A stretch of 61,109 nucleotides of DNA from Caldisericia bacterium. Its GTDB lineage: Bacteria > Caldisericota > Caldisericia > JAAYUI01. A model generated the notes under the pieces. It did not search any database, was not told the origin of the DNA, and was given only the letters and a program-made list of their open reading frames with translations. The position numbers were made by a program, and so were the translations under genes. Below, piece by piece: positions 40,625-48,476 of the stretch; the first letter of the stretch is position 1, and each line of letters begins with the position of its first letter. The DNA is taken from NCBI GenBank assembly GCA_017999835.1, contig JAGNLA010000010.1, forward strand, positions 1 through 61,109. Direction: 5' to 3'.

Positions 40625-43600
40625 TGGGCCACCTCCTCCAATGCTGCGTCAATCATGTTGACCAGCTGTTTGGTTGTGAATCCGTACTGTTCCATGGCTC
40701 CTGACGGGCAGGCTCCGGCGCAGGCGCCGCAACCCTTGCAAAGCGCCTCGTCAACCTTGACTCTGCCGCGCTCGGTTTCCTTGTCCAGGATTTCGAGCGA
40801 CAGCGCCTGGTATGGGCACATCGGGATGCAGATTCTGCAACCATCGCAGATGTCAGGGTTGACTGTTGCGATTGCCGCTTCAGCCATGAGCCTGTCCTTG
40901 CTGATGATGGTGAGGGCTCTTGCCGATGCTGCCGATGCCTGGGCGATTGACTCGTCAAGCATCCTTGGGTGGTATGCCATACCTGCAAGGAAGATGCCTT
41001 CGGTTGCAAAGTCGACCGGTCTGAGCTTGACGTGGGCTTCAAGGAAGAAGCCTTCGTCGTTGGTTGGAACCTTGAGGAATGTTGAGAGAACTTTGTTGTC
41101 CGGGTTAGCTTCAACGCCAGCCGAAAGAACAACCAGGTCTGCTGGGATTTCTAGCCAGCCGTGAAGAACCGGGTCGTGTGTCCTGACTATGAGTTTGCCG
41201 TCTTTTTCGATGACTTCCGGCTGATTCTCTGGATCCCATCTTGAGAAGATGACGCCTTTTTCACGGGCTTTGTTGTAGTAGTGTTCCCTGAAACCATAGG
41301 TTCTGACGTCTCTGTAGAGAACGTAGACCTCGGTTTTTGGCAGGTCTTCCTTGATCAGATTGGCGTTTGCCATTGCTGTTGAGCAGCAGATCCTTGAGCA
41401 GTATGGGTGCTCGTCGTTTCTGGAACCTACGCACTGAATCATGACCACTGACTTGATGTCTTTTGAAAGCTCTTTTTTGATGAGCTTTTCTTCAAGTTCA
41501 ATCTGGGTTATGACCTTCGGGTTTTTGCCATAGAGGAATTCTTTTGGCTTGTGCTGGTTTGCACCTGTGGCAACGATGATAGAGCCAACAGAGAGTTCCT
41601 TTGTTTCGTTTGTTTTTGAGCTCTTGACTACTGGCACAAAATTGCCAACCGAGCCTGAAAGATCTGAGAGAACCGTGTTTTTGAGAATTGTGATGTTTTT
41701 GTTTCTCTCGACTTCAAAGATCAGACTCTTGAGATATGCCTGCATGTCGCCGACTTCGTTGGTGTAATAGGAATGATTGAGGTTTCCACCGAGTTTGTCT
41801 TCTCTTTCGATGACTGTGACCGGAAAACCGTTCTTTGCGATGTCGAGAGCTGCGTTGAGGCCGGCTGCTCCACCGCCGATGACCAATGCTGACTGGGTGA
41901 CAGGCAGCGATGCCCTCTTGAGTGGCTGAAGCATTCTTGTCTTGGCGATTGCTATCCTGACGAGGTCTTTTGCTTTCTGGGTTGCTTCGGCAGGTGACTG
42001 CTGATGAATCCAGGAGCAATGCTCACGGATGTTTGCCATTTCGACAAGATACGGGTTGAGCCCTGTTTCCCTGAGCGTTTCCTGGAACAATGGCTCGTGG
42101 GTTCTTGGAGTGCAGGAAGCGATGACCACGCGGTTGAGGTTGTTTTCCTTGATCATCTTTGAGATCAGACTCTGGGTGTCCTGGGAGCAGGTGTAGAGGT
42201 TGTGTTCTGCAATGATCACGTTTGGAAGGTTTTTTGCGTAATTCATTACGTCAACAACGTCAACAGTGTTTGCGATGTTGATGCCGCAATGACAGACAAA
42301 TACGCCAATCCTGGGCTCTTCACCGGTGACGTCTTTTTCTTTTGGATACTCTTTTTCAACAAGAGCGGTTCTTCTGCCTTCGGCACAATCTGCGCCTGCC
42401 TTTGCGGCTGCGCCGATTGCCTGGGCTACCGTTTCCGGGATGTCCTTTGGACCTTCAAACACGCCTGCCACATAGATGCCTTGACGGCTTGTCTGAAGCG
42501 GGTTGGTGTAGTCGGTCTTGGCAAATCCATCCTGGGTAAGGTCAATGCCGAGGTTGTCAGCAAGGGTCTTTACCGATTCTGAAATTTGGAGTCCAACGCT
42601 GAGAACGCACAGGTCAAAGACTTCGGTCTTTTCCGATCCGTCTTCGCTCTCGTATCTGATGATGATGTCGTGCGTTGTTGGGTCTTCCATGACTTCGGCG
42701 ATGCGGTTTCTGACGTAGCGGATGCCCCACTCGCCTTTTGCTCTGTTGTAATACTGTTCAAAGCCTTTGCCGACAGCTCTCATGTCCATGATAAATATTG
42801 TGGATTCAATATCTGGAACATGCTCGCGTGTCATGATGGCTTCTTTGGTTGCGTACATGCAGCAAACGCCTGAGCAGTAAGGTTTGTTGATCTTTGGATC
42901 CCTTGAACCAACGCACTGGATCCAGGCGATTCTCTTTGGAACCTTGCCGTCTGACGGTCTCAGAACGTGACCCTGATACGGACCTGATGCGTTGAGAATT
43001 CTTTCGTACTGGATTGAGCTGATGACGTTGGGGAATCTGCCGTAGCCGTATTCCTGTTTGAGCCTTGGGTCGAATTCGTCAAAGCCTGGGCAAAGAATAA
43101 CTGAGCCGACATCGATTGTCTTTTCAGTTTCAGTGTCGTCGTACTTGACGGCTTTTGCCAAGCAGACGTTTTCGCACATCTGGCAACCGATGCAGGCTTC
43201 CCTGTCGATTGTCGCCACAAGCGGGATTGCCTGTGGGAATTCGATGTAGATGGCTTTACGGTTTACAAGCGATTCGTTGAATGCCGATTCTCTTTCAATT
43301 GGGCAGTAGGTCATGCAGGTTCCGCAACCTGTGCACAGGGTTCTGTCAACGAACCTTGGGTGCACTTTCACGGTTGCCTTGAATTCACCTGGCCTGCCTG
43401 TGATTTTTGAGATTTCGGCGTTCGGGATGATGTCGATGTTCTGGTTTCTGCCGCAAGCAACAAGCTTTGGGGACAGGATGCACATCGAGCAGTCGTTGGT
43501 TGGGAAGGTTTTGTCCAGCTGAGCCATGACTCCGCCGATTGCCGGTGATTTTTCAACCATGTAGACATGGAATCCGGCTTCGACAAGGTCAAGTGATGTC

Positions 43601-43671
43601 TGGATACCTCCGATGCCTCCGCCTACAACCAGAACCGAGCCTGAACTTTTTGCGCCTTTTTTTGTGTCCAT
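40621..43671 (-). CDS. hdrA: HdrA-like flavoprotein, tandem-module form
   Basis: Flavoprotein of 1016 residues, about 350 longer than methanogen HdrA. It has two FAD modules. The first begins with GGGIGGIQ (residues 17-24) and has a cluster set CSMC (61-64) plus two [4Fe-4S] motifs at 113-123 and 160-170. Next is an HdrA N-domain-like stretch (about 460-590, VFVCHCGINIA). The second FAD module (GGGAAGLNAA, about 605) ends with two ferredoxin motifs, at about 942-952 and 978-988. In HdrABC the flavin bifurcates electrons between ferredoxin and a disulfide acceptor. Long HdrA forms are known in sulfate reducers. It lies between two MvhD genes and supplies the centre of the complex. Confidence 0.93.
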   Translation of the reverse strand: MDTKKGAKSSGSVLVVGGGIGGIQTSLDLVEAGFHVYMVEKSPAIGGVMAQLDKTFPTNDCSMCILSPKLVACGRNQNIDIIPNAEISKITGRPGEFKATVKVHPRFVDRTLCTGCGTCMTYCPIERESAFNESLVNRKAIYIEFPQAIPLVATIDREACIGCQMCENVCLAKAVKYDDTETEKTIDVGSVILCPGFDEFDPRLKQEYGYGRFPNVISSIQYERILNASGPYQGHVLRPSDGKVPKRIAWIQCVGSRDPKINKPYCSGVCCMYATKEAIMTREHVPDIESTIFIMDMRAVGKGFEQYYNRAKGEWGIRYVRNRIAEVMEDPTTHDIIIRYESEDGSEKTEVFDLCVLSVGLQISESVKTLADNLGIDLTQDGFAKTDYTNPLQTSRQGIYVAGVFEGPKDIPETVAQAIGAAAKAGADCAEGRRTALVEKEYPKEKDVTGEEPRIGVFVCHCGINIANTVDVVDVMNYAKNLPNVIIAEHNLYTCSQDTQSLISKMIKENNLNRVVIASCTPRTHEPLFQETLRETGLNPYLVEMANIREHCSWIHQQSPAEATQKAKDLVRIAIAKTRMLQPLKRASLPVTQSALVIGGGAAGLNAALDIAKNGFPVTVIEREDKLGGNLNHSYYTNEVGDMQAYLKSLIFEVERNKNITILKNTVLSDLSGSVGNFVPVVKSSKTNETKELSVGSIIVATGANQHKPKEFLYGKNPKVITQIELEEKLIKKELSKDIKSVVMIQCVGSRNDEHPYCSRICCSTAMANANLIKEDLPKTEVYVLYRDVRTYGFREHYYNKAREKGVIFSRWDPENQPEVIEKDGKLIVRTHDPVLHGWLEIPADLVVLSAGVEANPDNKVLSTFLKVPTNDEGFFLEAHVKLRPVDFATEGIFLAGMAYHPRMLDESIAQASAASARALTIISKDRLMAEAAIATVNPDICDGCRICIPMCPYQALSLEILDKETERGRVKVDEALCKGCGACAGACPSGAMEQYGFTTKQLVNMIDAALEEVAQ

Positions 43672-43686
43672 CTGTTTCTACTCCTT

Positions 43687-44463
43687 TCAGGCCTGAATGT
43701 ACTGGAAGTAACGTCCTGACATGCCTGCCTCGTGAACCATGCCTTTATGTTCAAGAAGCTGCACCAGGCCAAAGACCTGCGGCTCAGGCATACAAGCCTG
43801 GGCGGCGATCTGCGGGATTGTCATCGGGACTTTTTCGATTGTTGAGAGAACGTGGTAAAGCTGATATTTCTCTTCAATCGACTTGAGGATCATCTCGTCA
43901 AACTGCTCTGGCGAGATGGTTTCGTTGTAAGTGTTCCCAGAAATCGTCAGTTTTGGCTCTTTGCCAACCAACCAACCAATCTCGGGGTCGCTTGTGACTT
44001 TTCTTGCGCAGCAGATGCGATGTCTGGTTTCCTCTGGGGTGAGGCCTTCAGTTGCGGCTGTGCCAAGTGGTCCGAGCGTGTTAACTTTGCTTCTGAACTT
44101 GTCCAGTGGGTCTGCGATAAGCTGAAGGAACCCAAGCGAGAGCTCAACTCTTGCTGGATCAAATCCTGCAAACTGAAGGAGGTTCTTTGCAAAATGAACT
44201 CTGCGCTGGGCGATGAGGTTGCCAGTTCTGTAGTTGCACTCGAGAGGTGAGCAGCCGGCGATAAACACGCCATCGGCTCCCATTTCAAGCGCTTCAAGAA
44301 CGTTGTCGGCAAGAATTCTGCCTGAGCAGATGACTCTGACAATCTTGCTGATGCCTTTGTAAGGTGTCCTGACGGTTCCGACAAGGTCGCCCGAGGCAGA
44401 GGAGCACCAGTTGCAGACGAAAGCCACTACTTTTGGTACATATCTTTTCTTTGTATCTGCCAT
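43687..44463 (-). CDS. MvhD-like protein with C-terminal winged-helix-like domain
   Basis: A 258-residue protein. Residues 1-125 are an MvhD delta-type domain with VCNWCSSASGDLVG, ICSGRI and AGCSPLECNY, so the [2Fe-2S] ligand set is kept. A linker of about 70 residues follows, with CCARK inside it. The C-terminal 60 residues (LSTIEKVPMTIPQIAAQACMPEPQVFGLVQLLEHKGMVHE in part) read like a winged helix, usually a DNA- or protein-binding fold. It sits between the ferredoxin gene and hdrA. It may be a second electron entry to HdrA, or a redox-coupled regulator. Domain fusion assigned by eye; function is inferred. Confidence 0.8.
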   Translation of the reverse strand: MADTKKRYVPKVVAFVCNWCSSASGDLVGTVRTPYKGISKIVRVICSGRILADNVLEALEMGADGVFIAGCSPLECNYRTGNLIAQRRVHFAKNLLQFAGFDPARVELSLGFLQLIADPLDKFRSKVNTLGPLGTAATEGLTPEETRHRICCARKVTSDPEIGWLVGKEPKLTISGNTYNETISPEQFDEMILKSIEEKYQLYHVLSTIEKVPMTIPQIAAQACMPEPQVFGLVQLLEHKGMVHEAGMSGRYFQYIQA

Positions 44464-44472
44464 GTGTCCTCC

Positions 44473-45138
44473 TTAAAAGCTCTCGATGACTTCCCTGACA
44501 TGGTCTGTCAGTTTGTCAGTCGTGTGGAAGTTCATAAATATCGCGCCGTATGGGCATGAGGTTGCACAAAGCGAGCATCCCCTGCATAGGTCACGGTTCG
44601 TTCTGGACTTGAGTCCGCGTTCGGTCTTGACCATTGTGATCGCTTCAAATGGGCAGACTTCAACGCAAAGACCGCAACCAACACAAAGATTGTCGTCTCT
44701 CATCTCGACTTCTTCGAAAATGAGGGCGTCTTTCGGGCAAGCGTCAACACAGGCCGGGACATCGAGGTCAAGGCATCTGTCGCACTTGAGAACGTGCGTA
44801 TAGTCTTCGTTTGGAAGAACTCCACCGTACGGGCAGTTCATTATGCACATCCAGCAGGCAATGCACTTGTCGTAATCGATGTTGACCATGCCGGTTTCGT
44901 TGTCATAGTGCATGGCGCCTGTCATGCAGGCTGTAACGCATGGGGCATCGTCACAGTGGCGGCAGCGAAGCGGATACGGCCTTGTTCCGGCAAGTTCAAC
45001 GTGAACTCTCTGTTTAGTGAGTTCCTTCTCAATGCCATCACCGTTTCCGTTTGTCGGTGCTGTATGTTTTTTAAGGCAGGCTCTCTCGCAGAGTCTGCAG
45101 CCGACGCATTTTTCGAAATCAACTAGGATAGTTTTCAT
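44473..45138 (-). CDS. polyferredoxin with six [4Fe-4S] motifs
   Basis: A 221-residue iron-sulfur protein with 24 motif cysteines in six CxxCx(2-7)CxxxC groups: near residues 11-21, then CRHC...C...C, CIACWMCIMNC, CDRC...C...C, CVGCGLCVEVC and CRGCSLCATSC. The layout resembles the electron-transfer subunits of DMSO-reductase-type enzymes and CooF/HycB. Six clusters would make a molecular wire. It lies between the FAD oxidoreductase and MvhD-like genes, and probably moves electrons between them and HdrA. No signal peptide, so cytoplasmic. Confidence 0.92.
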   Translation of the reverse strand: MKTILVDFEKCVGCRLCERACLKKHTAPTNGNGDGIEKELTKQRVHVELAGTRPYPLRCRHCDDAPCVTACMTGAMHYDNETGMVNIDYDKCIACWMCIMNCPYGGVLPNEDYTHVLKCDRCLDLDVPACVDACPKDALIFEEVEMRDDNLCVGCGLCVEVCPFEAITMVKTERGLKSRTNRDLCRGCSLCATSCPYGAIFMNFHTTDKLTDHVREVIESF

Positions 45139-45151
45139 CTCTCCATACCTC

Positions 45152-46387
45152 CTAGAAGATCAGAAGTGCCAATTTGTCTTCGAGCACTTCTTCCTTATGT
45201 CCTTTTATCGAGATCTGCTTTTTGACCAAACCGTTGATCGTTCCGATTGTTGCAATCTTGCCAACAAAGAGAGCGCCAGCGATTCTGTCGTTGTTTATGA
45301 CAACCTTGCGATAAAGGCCTTCTTTGATGTTTTGTGAGATCATGACTTCGTGGGTGCCGCCTGCTGGCCTGACATCGCCGATGCTGATGCAGGAGAGACC
45401 GTAGAACTGGAATGAGTTCATCCAGAACCAACCACGATATTCCTTTGGAATGCCGACCATGTTGAGTCCGGCAACCTGTCCCTGCTCGGATGCTCTTGGC
45501 CAGACGAGGTTTGTTGTGGACTTACCAAACGATTCTTCGTACGTCTCGGTGCAGTCGCCTGCAGCCCAGACGTTTGGAATGTTGGTTCTCATGTGGTTGT
45601 CCACAACGATGCCTGAACCGCACTTGACTTCTGTCCCCTTGATGTATTTAAGGTCTGGGGCAACACCCTTGGCAAACACGACGATGTCTGTTTCGTGTTC
45701 ATCGCCTGATTCAAGAACCACGCCCTCAACCTTGTCCTTGCCTGTGATGGCAGAAATAGAGGTGTTGAGGATGATTCTGATGCCTTTTCTGTCGAGCCTT
45801 CTTTTGACGATGGACGCTGCTGTTTCGTCAAGGAGCTGGCTCATGATCTGACCTGATGCGATGACAGCTGTAACATCTACGCCAGCGTCGACAAGACCCT
45901 GACAGGCCTTGAGACCAACGAGTCCACCACCAACAACCATTGCTCTCTTGATCTGACCTTTTTTGATTTTGTCCATGATCTCGAGTGTTGGGCCCAGATG
46001 TGTGAAAGTGTAGACGCCTGGAAGGTTTGCGCCTGGTGTGTCTGGAATTTGCGTTTTTCCGCCAGTTGCAATCAGGAGCTTCTCGTATGAGATTTCTGTT
46101 CCGTCTTCAAGGGCGAGTTTGTTTTCAATTGGCATGTACTTTGTGACCGGTTTGCCAAGCATGAGTTTTATGTTTCTCTTGTCGTACCAGTCTTTGTCAT
46201 GATAGTACATCTTGTCTTGAGTGGTCTCTCCGCCGATGAGGTAGGAGATCAGTGGTCTGGAATAGCTTAGGTATGGCTCCTCGGAGATCATCAGGATGGT
46301 GTTTTCCTTGTCATGAAGGCGGATGGTGTCGGCGGCGCGAAGTCCGGCTATACCGTTGCCGATGATTACATATTTATATTTTTCCAT
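45152..46387 (-). CDS. FAD-dependent NAD(P)H oxidoreductase (rubredoxin reductase-like)
   Basis: Flavoprotein of 411 residues from the pyridine-nucleotide-disulfide oxidoreductase family. It has an FAD Rossmann motif GNGIAGLRAA at the N-terminus, a second dinucleotide motif VGGGLVGLKA near residue 150 for NAD(P)H, and the C-terminal FAD motif VWAAGDCTE. It lacks the redox-active CxxC of thioredoxin or dihydrolipoamide reductases; homologues include NADH:rubredoxin reductase and the N-terminal part of NirB. In this operon it is well placed to link the Hdr/hydrogenase complex to the NAD(P)H pool, a role inferred from position. Confidence 0.9.
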   Translation of the reverse strand: MEKYKYVIIGNGIAGLRAADTIRLHDKENTILMISEEPYLSYSRPLISYLIGGETTQDKMYYHDKDWYDKRNIKLMLGKPVTKYMPIENKLALEDGTEISYEKLLIATGGKTQIPDTPGANLPGVYTFTHLGPTLEIMDKIKKGQIKRAMVVGGGLVGLKACQGLVDAGVDVTAVIASGQIMSQLLDETAASIVKRRLDRKGIRIILNTSISAITGKDKVEGVVLESGDEHETDIVVFAKGVAPDLKYIKGTEVKCGSGIVVDNHMRTNIPNVWAAGDCTETYEESFGKSTTNLVWPRASEQGQVAGLNMVGIPKEYRGWFWMNSFQFYGLSCISIGDVRPAGGTHEVMISQNIKEGLYRKVVINNDRIAGALFVGKIATIGTINGLVKKQISIKGHKEEVLEDKLALLIF

Positions 46388-46396
46388 CGTGCCTCC

Positions 46397-47305
46397 TTAT
46401 TGAGCTGGCGCGGCTTCTGGAGCCGGGGCAAATTTTTCAAGCAGCGTTTTTGGCTTTATCTTGTGCTGGTTGAATCCGAGTTCGGATTCTGGAATGCCAA
46501 GCGCAAGACCGATAATCTGCGGGAGGAAAAGGACTGGAATGTCGATTGACTTGCCGCTGTCGCGCTCTAGTTTCTTCTGGTGTGCCTCGTACTGGATGTT
46601 GCAAAACGGGCAGTGAAGGACTAAACCGTCGATGTCGCCAGCGTATTGTTTGATCCTGTCAAGTTTACCTGCAGCAATTGATACAGCCGTGTTTTCCTTG
46701 ATGCCAAGGATGCCACCGCCACAGCATTCGTTTGGATTGACGATTGTTTTGACAGTTGCGCCTGTTGCCTTGACCAGATCGTTGAGCGTTGATGGTGATT
46801 CTGGATCGTCGAACTTGGAGAAAACTTCTGATGGCTTAAGATAGTGGCAACCTGAATGGGTTACAAATGTTGCACCCTTGAGTGGTTTTACCACTTTTTC
46901 CTTCAAACCTTTTGGTCCGATGGCTTCAAATAGCATCTTTGAGAAATGAACAACCTTGGCTTCGCCCTTGTAACCTTTTTTGCCAGCTTTGGCAAGTTCG
47001 GCATTAACTTTTTCTCGTTCAGCCTTGTCGTGCCTTAGATGCTCGGAAACCTCTGAAAGGGTGGAGTTGCAAGCTGAGCAAAGGGTTACGATGTTTAAAC
47101 CCATCTCCTCAGCCTGAGCAAGAGCGCCGGCTGACATAACCATCGAGGCGTGCCTGTTGACATTGACCATTGGCATGCCACAGCAGGATGCTCCTGGCAT
47201 ATCGACGAGTTCGATACCGAGTTTTTCAGCGACTTTTCTTGCTGAAAGCTCGTAATGGAGAGCGCGTGCTGGTATCGTGCAACCTAGAAAGAGAGCATAT
47301 TTCAT
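46397..47305 (-). CDS. hdrB: HdrB-like subunit (two CCG domains)
   Basis: Heterodisulfide-reductase subunit B homologue of 302 residues. It has both CCG motifs complete: Cys9, Cys41-Cys42, Cys76 and Cys79 in the first, and SGCHYL, NECCGGG and HCPFC in the second. These bind the pair of noncubane [4Fe-4S] clusters that cleave the CoM-S-S-CoB heterodisulfide in methanogens. Since bacteria lack those coenzymes, the true disulfide acceptor here is unknown. The C-terminal tail is rich in Ala and Pro. The ATG shares one base with the hdrC stop. Confidence 0.94.
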   Translation of the reverse strand: MKYALFLGCTIPARALHYELSARKVAEKLGIELVDMPGASCCGMPMVNVNRHASMVMSAGALAQAEEMGLNIVTLCSACNSTLSEVSEHLRHDKAEREKVNAELAKAGKKGYKGEAKVVHFSKMLFEAIGPKGLKEKVVKPLKGATFVTHSGCHYLKPSEVFSKFDDPESPSTLNDLVKATGATVKTIVNPNECCGGGILGIKENTAVSIAAGKLDRIKQYAGDIDGLVLHCPFCNIQYEAHQKKLERDSGKSIDIPVLFLPQIIGLALGIPESELGFNQHKIKPKTLLEKFAPAPEAAPAQ

Positions 47306-47817
47306 TATTTTGCCTCCTTCTTGAGATCGTTTGCCACCAAAACAGCTTCAATGAACTCCTTCTTGTTTTCCAAAGCCGGGAGACCCATCTTTGCTCTCTT
47401 TTTGTTGTCGAAATCGGAAACTTCATACATTCTTCCGAAGTTGGCAAGTACATCAATCTGAGGAGCGTAGGATGGATGCATATATCCTTCCCTTGCAGCT
47501 AGATTCTTGAGTGCAAACAGCAGGTCAGTGATGCCGACGTCCTGGGGACAACGTTCCTGGCAAGTATAGCAGTAGGTGCAAAGCCAAATCGGCTCGCTTC
47601 CCAGAACTTCATCCCTCATGCCCAAAAGCACCATTCTGATGATTTTTCTTGGGTTGTAGCTCTCATCAGTTGCTCTTACAGGACAAGAGGCTGTGCACGT
47701 TCCGCACTGGAAACAGCTTTTGATGCGTTCACCGCCGGCAAGTCCTGCAACCTCGTACTTAAAATTCGGGTTGAGACGGCTAACCGGGATGGTGGAGGCG
47801 TCTTTCTGTTCGCTCAC
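47305..47817 (-). CDS. hdrC: HdrC-like iron-sulfur subunit
   Basis: A 170-residue protein with two [4Fe-4S] motifs: Cys35-x2-Cys38-x2-Cys41-x3-Cys45 and Cys80-x2-Cys83-x2-Cys86-x3-Cys90, which wires HdrA to HdrB. I take the GTG at 47817 (MSEQKDAS) as start, because GGGGTGA lies before it and a promoter sits between it and an ATG 120 bases further upstream; the longer version would start upstream of that promoter. It heads the operon hdrC-hdrB-FAD protein-polyferredoxin-MvhD/wHTH-hdrA-mvhD-mvhG-mvhA. The intergenic region to the next, divergent gene has a dyad that may be an operator. Confidence 0.93.
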   Translation of the reverse strand: MSEQKDASTIPVSRLNPNFKYEVAGLAGGERIKSCFQCGTCTASCPVRATDESYNPRKIIRMVLLGMRDEVLGSEPIWLCTYCYTCQERCPQDVGITDLLFALKNLAAREGYMHPSYAPQIDVLANFGRMYEVSDFDNKKRAKMGLPALENKKEFIEAVLVANDLKKEAK

Positions 47818-47888
47818 AAAATCACCCCTTTCAACAAAAAAACTAATTGTCGTCTTTATTTTAAAAAAATGCTTTACATACGAAATAG

Positions 47889-47916
47889 ATTGTATTTTCC
47901 AAAAACACGCAGTCAA
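47889..47916 (-). promoter_or_regulatory. promoter of the Hdr/Mvh operon
   Basis: On the reverse strand: TTGACT (47916-47911), 16-bp spacer, TACAAT (47894-47889). The leader to the GTG start is about 65 nt and carries a ribosome binding site. It lies inside the longest reading-frame version of hdrC, which supports the shorter start. Confidence 0.6.
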
Positions 47917-47959
47917 GTGGAAAACCAAGGGTTCCAACGGTTAAAATAGAGTAAATCTA

Positions 47960-47978
47960 TTGACCAAAATTTTGTCAA
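47960..47978. promoter_or_regulatory. near-palindromic candidate operator
   Basis: A 19-bp dyad TTGAC-N-AAAATTTT-GTCAA, with the perfect 10-bp palindrome CAAAATTTTG at its centre. It lies between the divergent promoters of the Hdr/Mvh operon and the small membrane protein gene, 44 bp upstream of the first -35 box and 25 bp upstream of the second. It could be a redox- or hydrogen-responsive regulator site; its half-sites do not match FNR spacing or Rex. Confidence 0.35.
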
Positions 47979-48002
47979 TTCACGATTTTGATTTGTCAAG
48001 TC

Positions 48003-48031
48003 TTGACCGTTGAAGGCGAATCCAATAAAAT
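48003..48031 (+). promoter_or_regulatory. promoter of the DUF4870-like gene (leaderless)
   Basis: TTGACC (48003-48008), 17-bp spacer, TAAAAT (48026-48031), then six bases to the ATG at 48038 with no ribosome binding site. Confidence 0.7.
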
Positions 48032-48037
48032 CAGGCC

Positions 48038-48454
48038 ATGGAAATGACACAGACTAAAAGTGAATCATCAGTTGACAAAAGGCATCAAATTACGGAAGAC
48101 GCAAAATTGTTTTCTGTTCTTTCACACGCATCGATGGGTATCATGGGTTTGTTTGTCATGTTTGGAGCGTTCGGAAGCGTCAGGGGGAATAAATTCACAG
48201 GCAAACAAGCCGTTTCTTCTGTTGTAAACGGGGTTATCACTATATTGGCTCTCCTACTGGTGGACTTGGCGTACAAAGCAATTGGGCAGTTTACTGGTCC
48301 GCAAACCGTCTATTTCATTCCTCAGTATGGCAGCATGGGACTGCTTGTCATGTTTTATGGAACAGCTTTCTGGAGTGCGATCCAGGCATCAAAAGGCAAA
48401 CAAGCCAACATAATCTGGGTCGAACCCATTGTCAGAAGGATCTTCAGAGATTAG
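48038..48454 (+). CDS. small membrane protein (DUF4870-like)
   Basis: A 138-residue membrane protein with a polar N-terminus of about 22 residues and three or four hydrophobic segments (about 27-47, 60-85, 98-120). The arrangement, the sequence FSVLSHASMGIMGLF at the first segment and the Ala-rich end (FWSAIQASKGKQANIIW) resemble DUF4870/Tic20-like proteins. It starts from a leaderless promoter and is followed 22 bases later by the first of three propeller lipoproteins, so it may head that operon. Function unknown. Confidence 0.75.
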   Translation: MEMTQTKSESSVDKRHQITEDAKLFSVLSHASMGIMGLFVMFGAFGSVRGNKFTGKQAVSSVVNGVITILALLLVDLAYKAIGQFTGPQTVYFIPQYGSMGLLVMFYGTAFWSAIQASKGKQANIIWVEPIVRRIFRD

Positions 48455-48476
48455 CATTTAAAATAGGGGGTGGGAT

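Noticed and set aside
47818-47937. Longer N-terminus for hdrC starting at an ATG at 47937
   Set aside because: The extra 40 residues do not resemble HdrC, lie across a good promoter, and the GTG at 47817 has a ribosome binding site.
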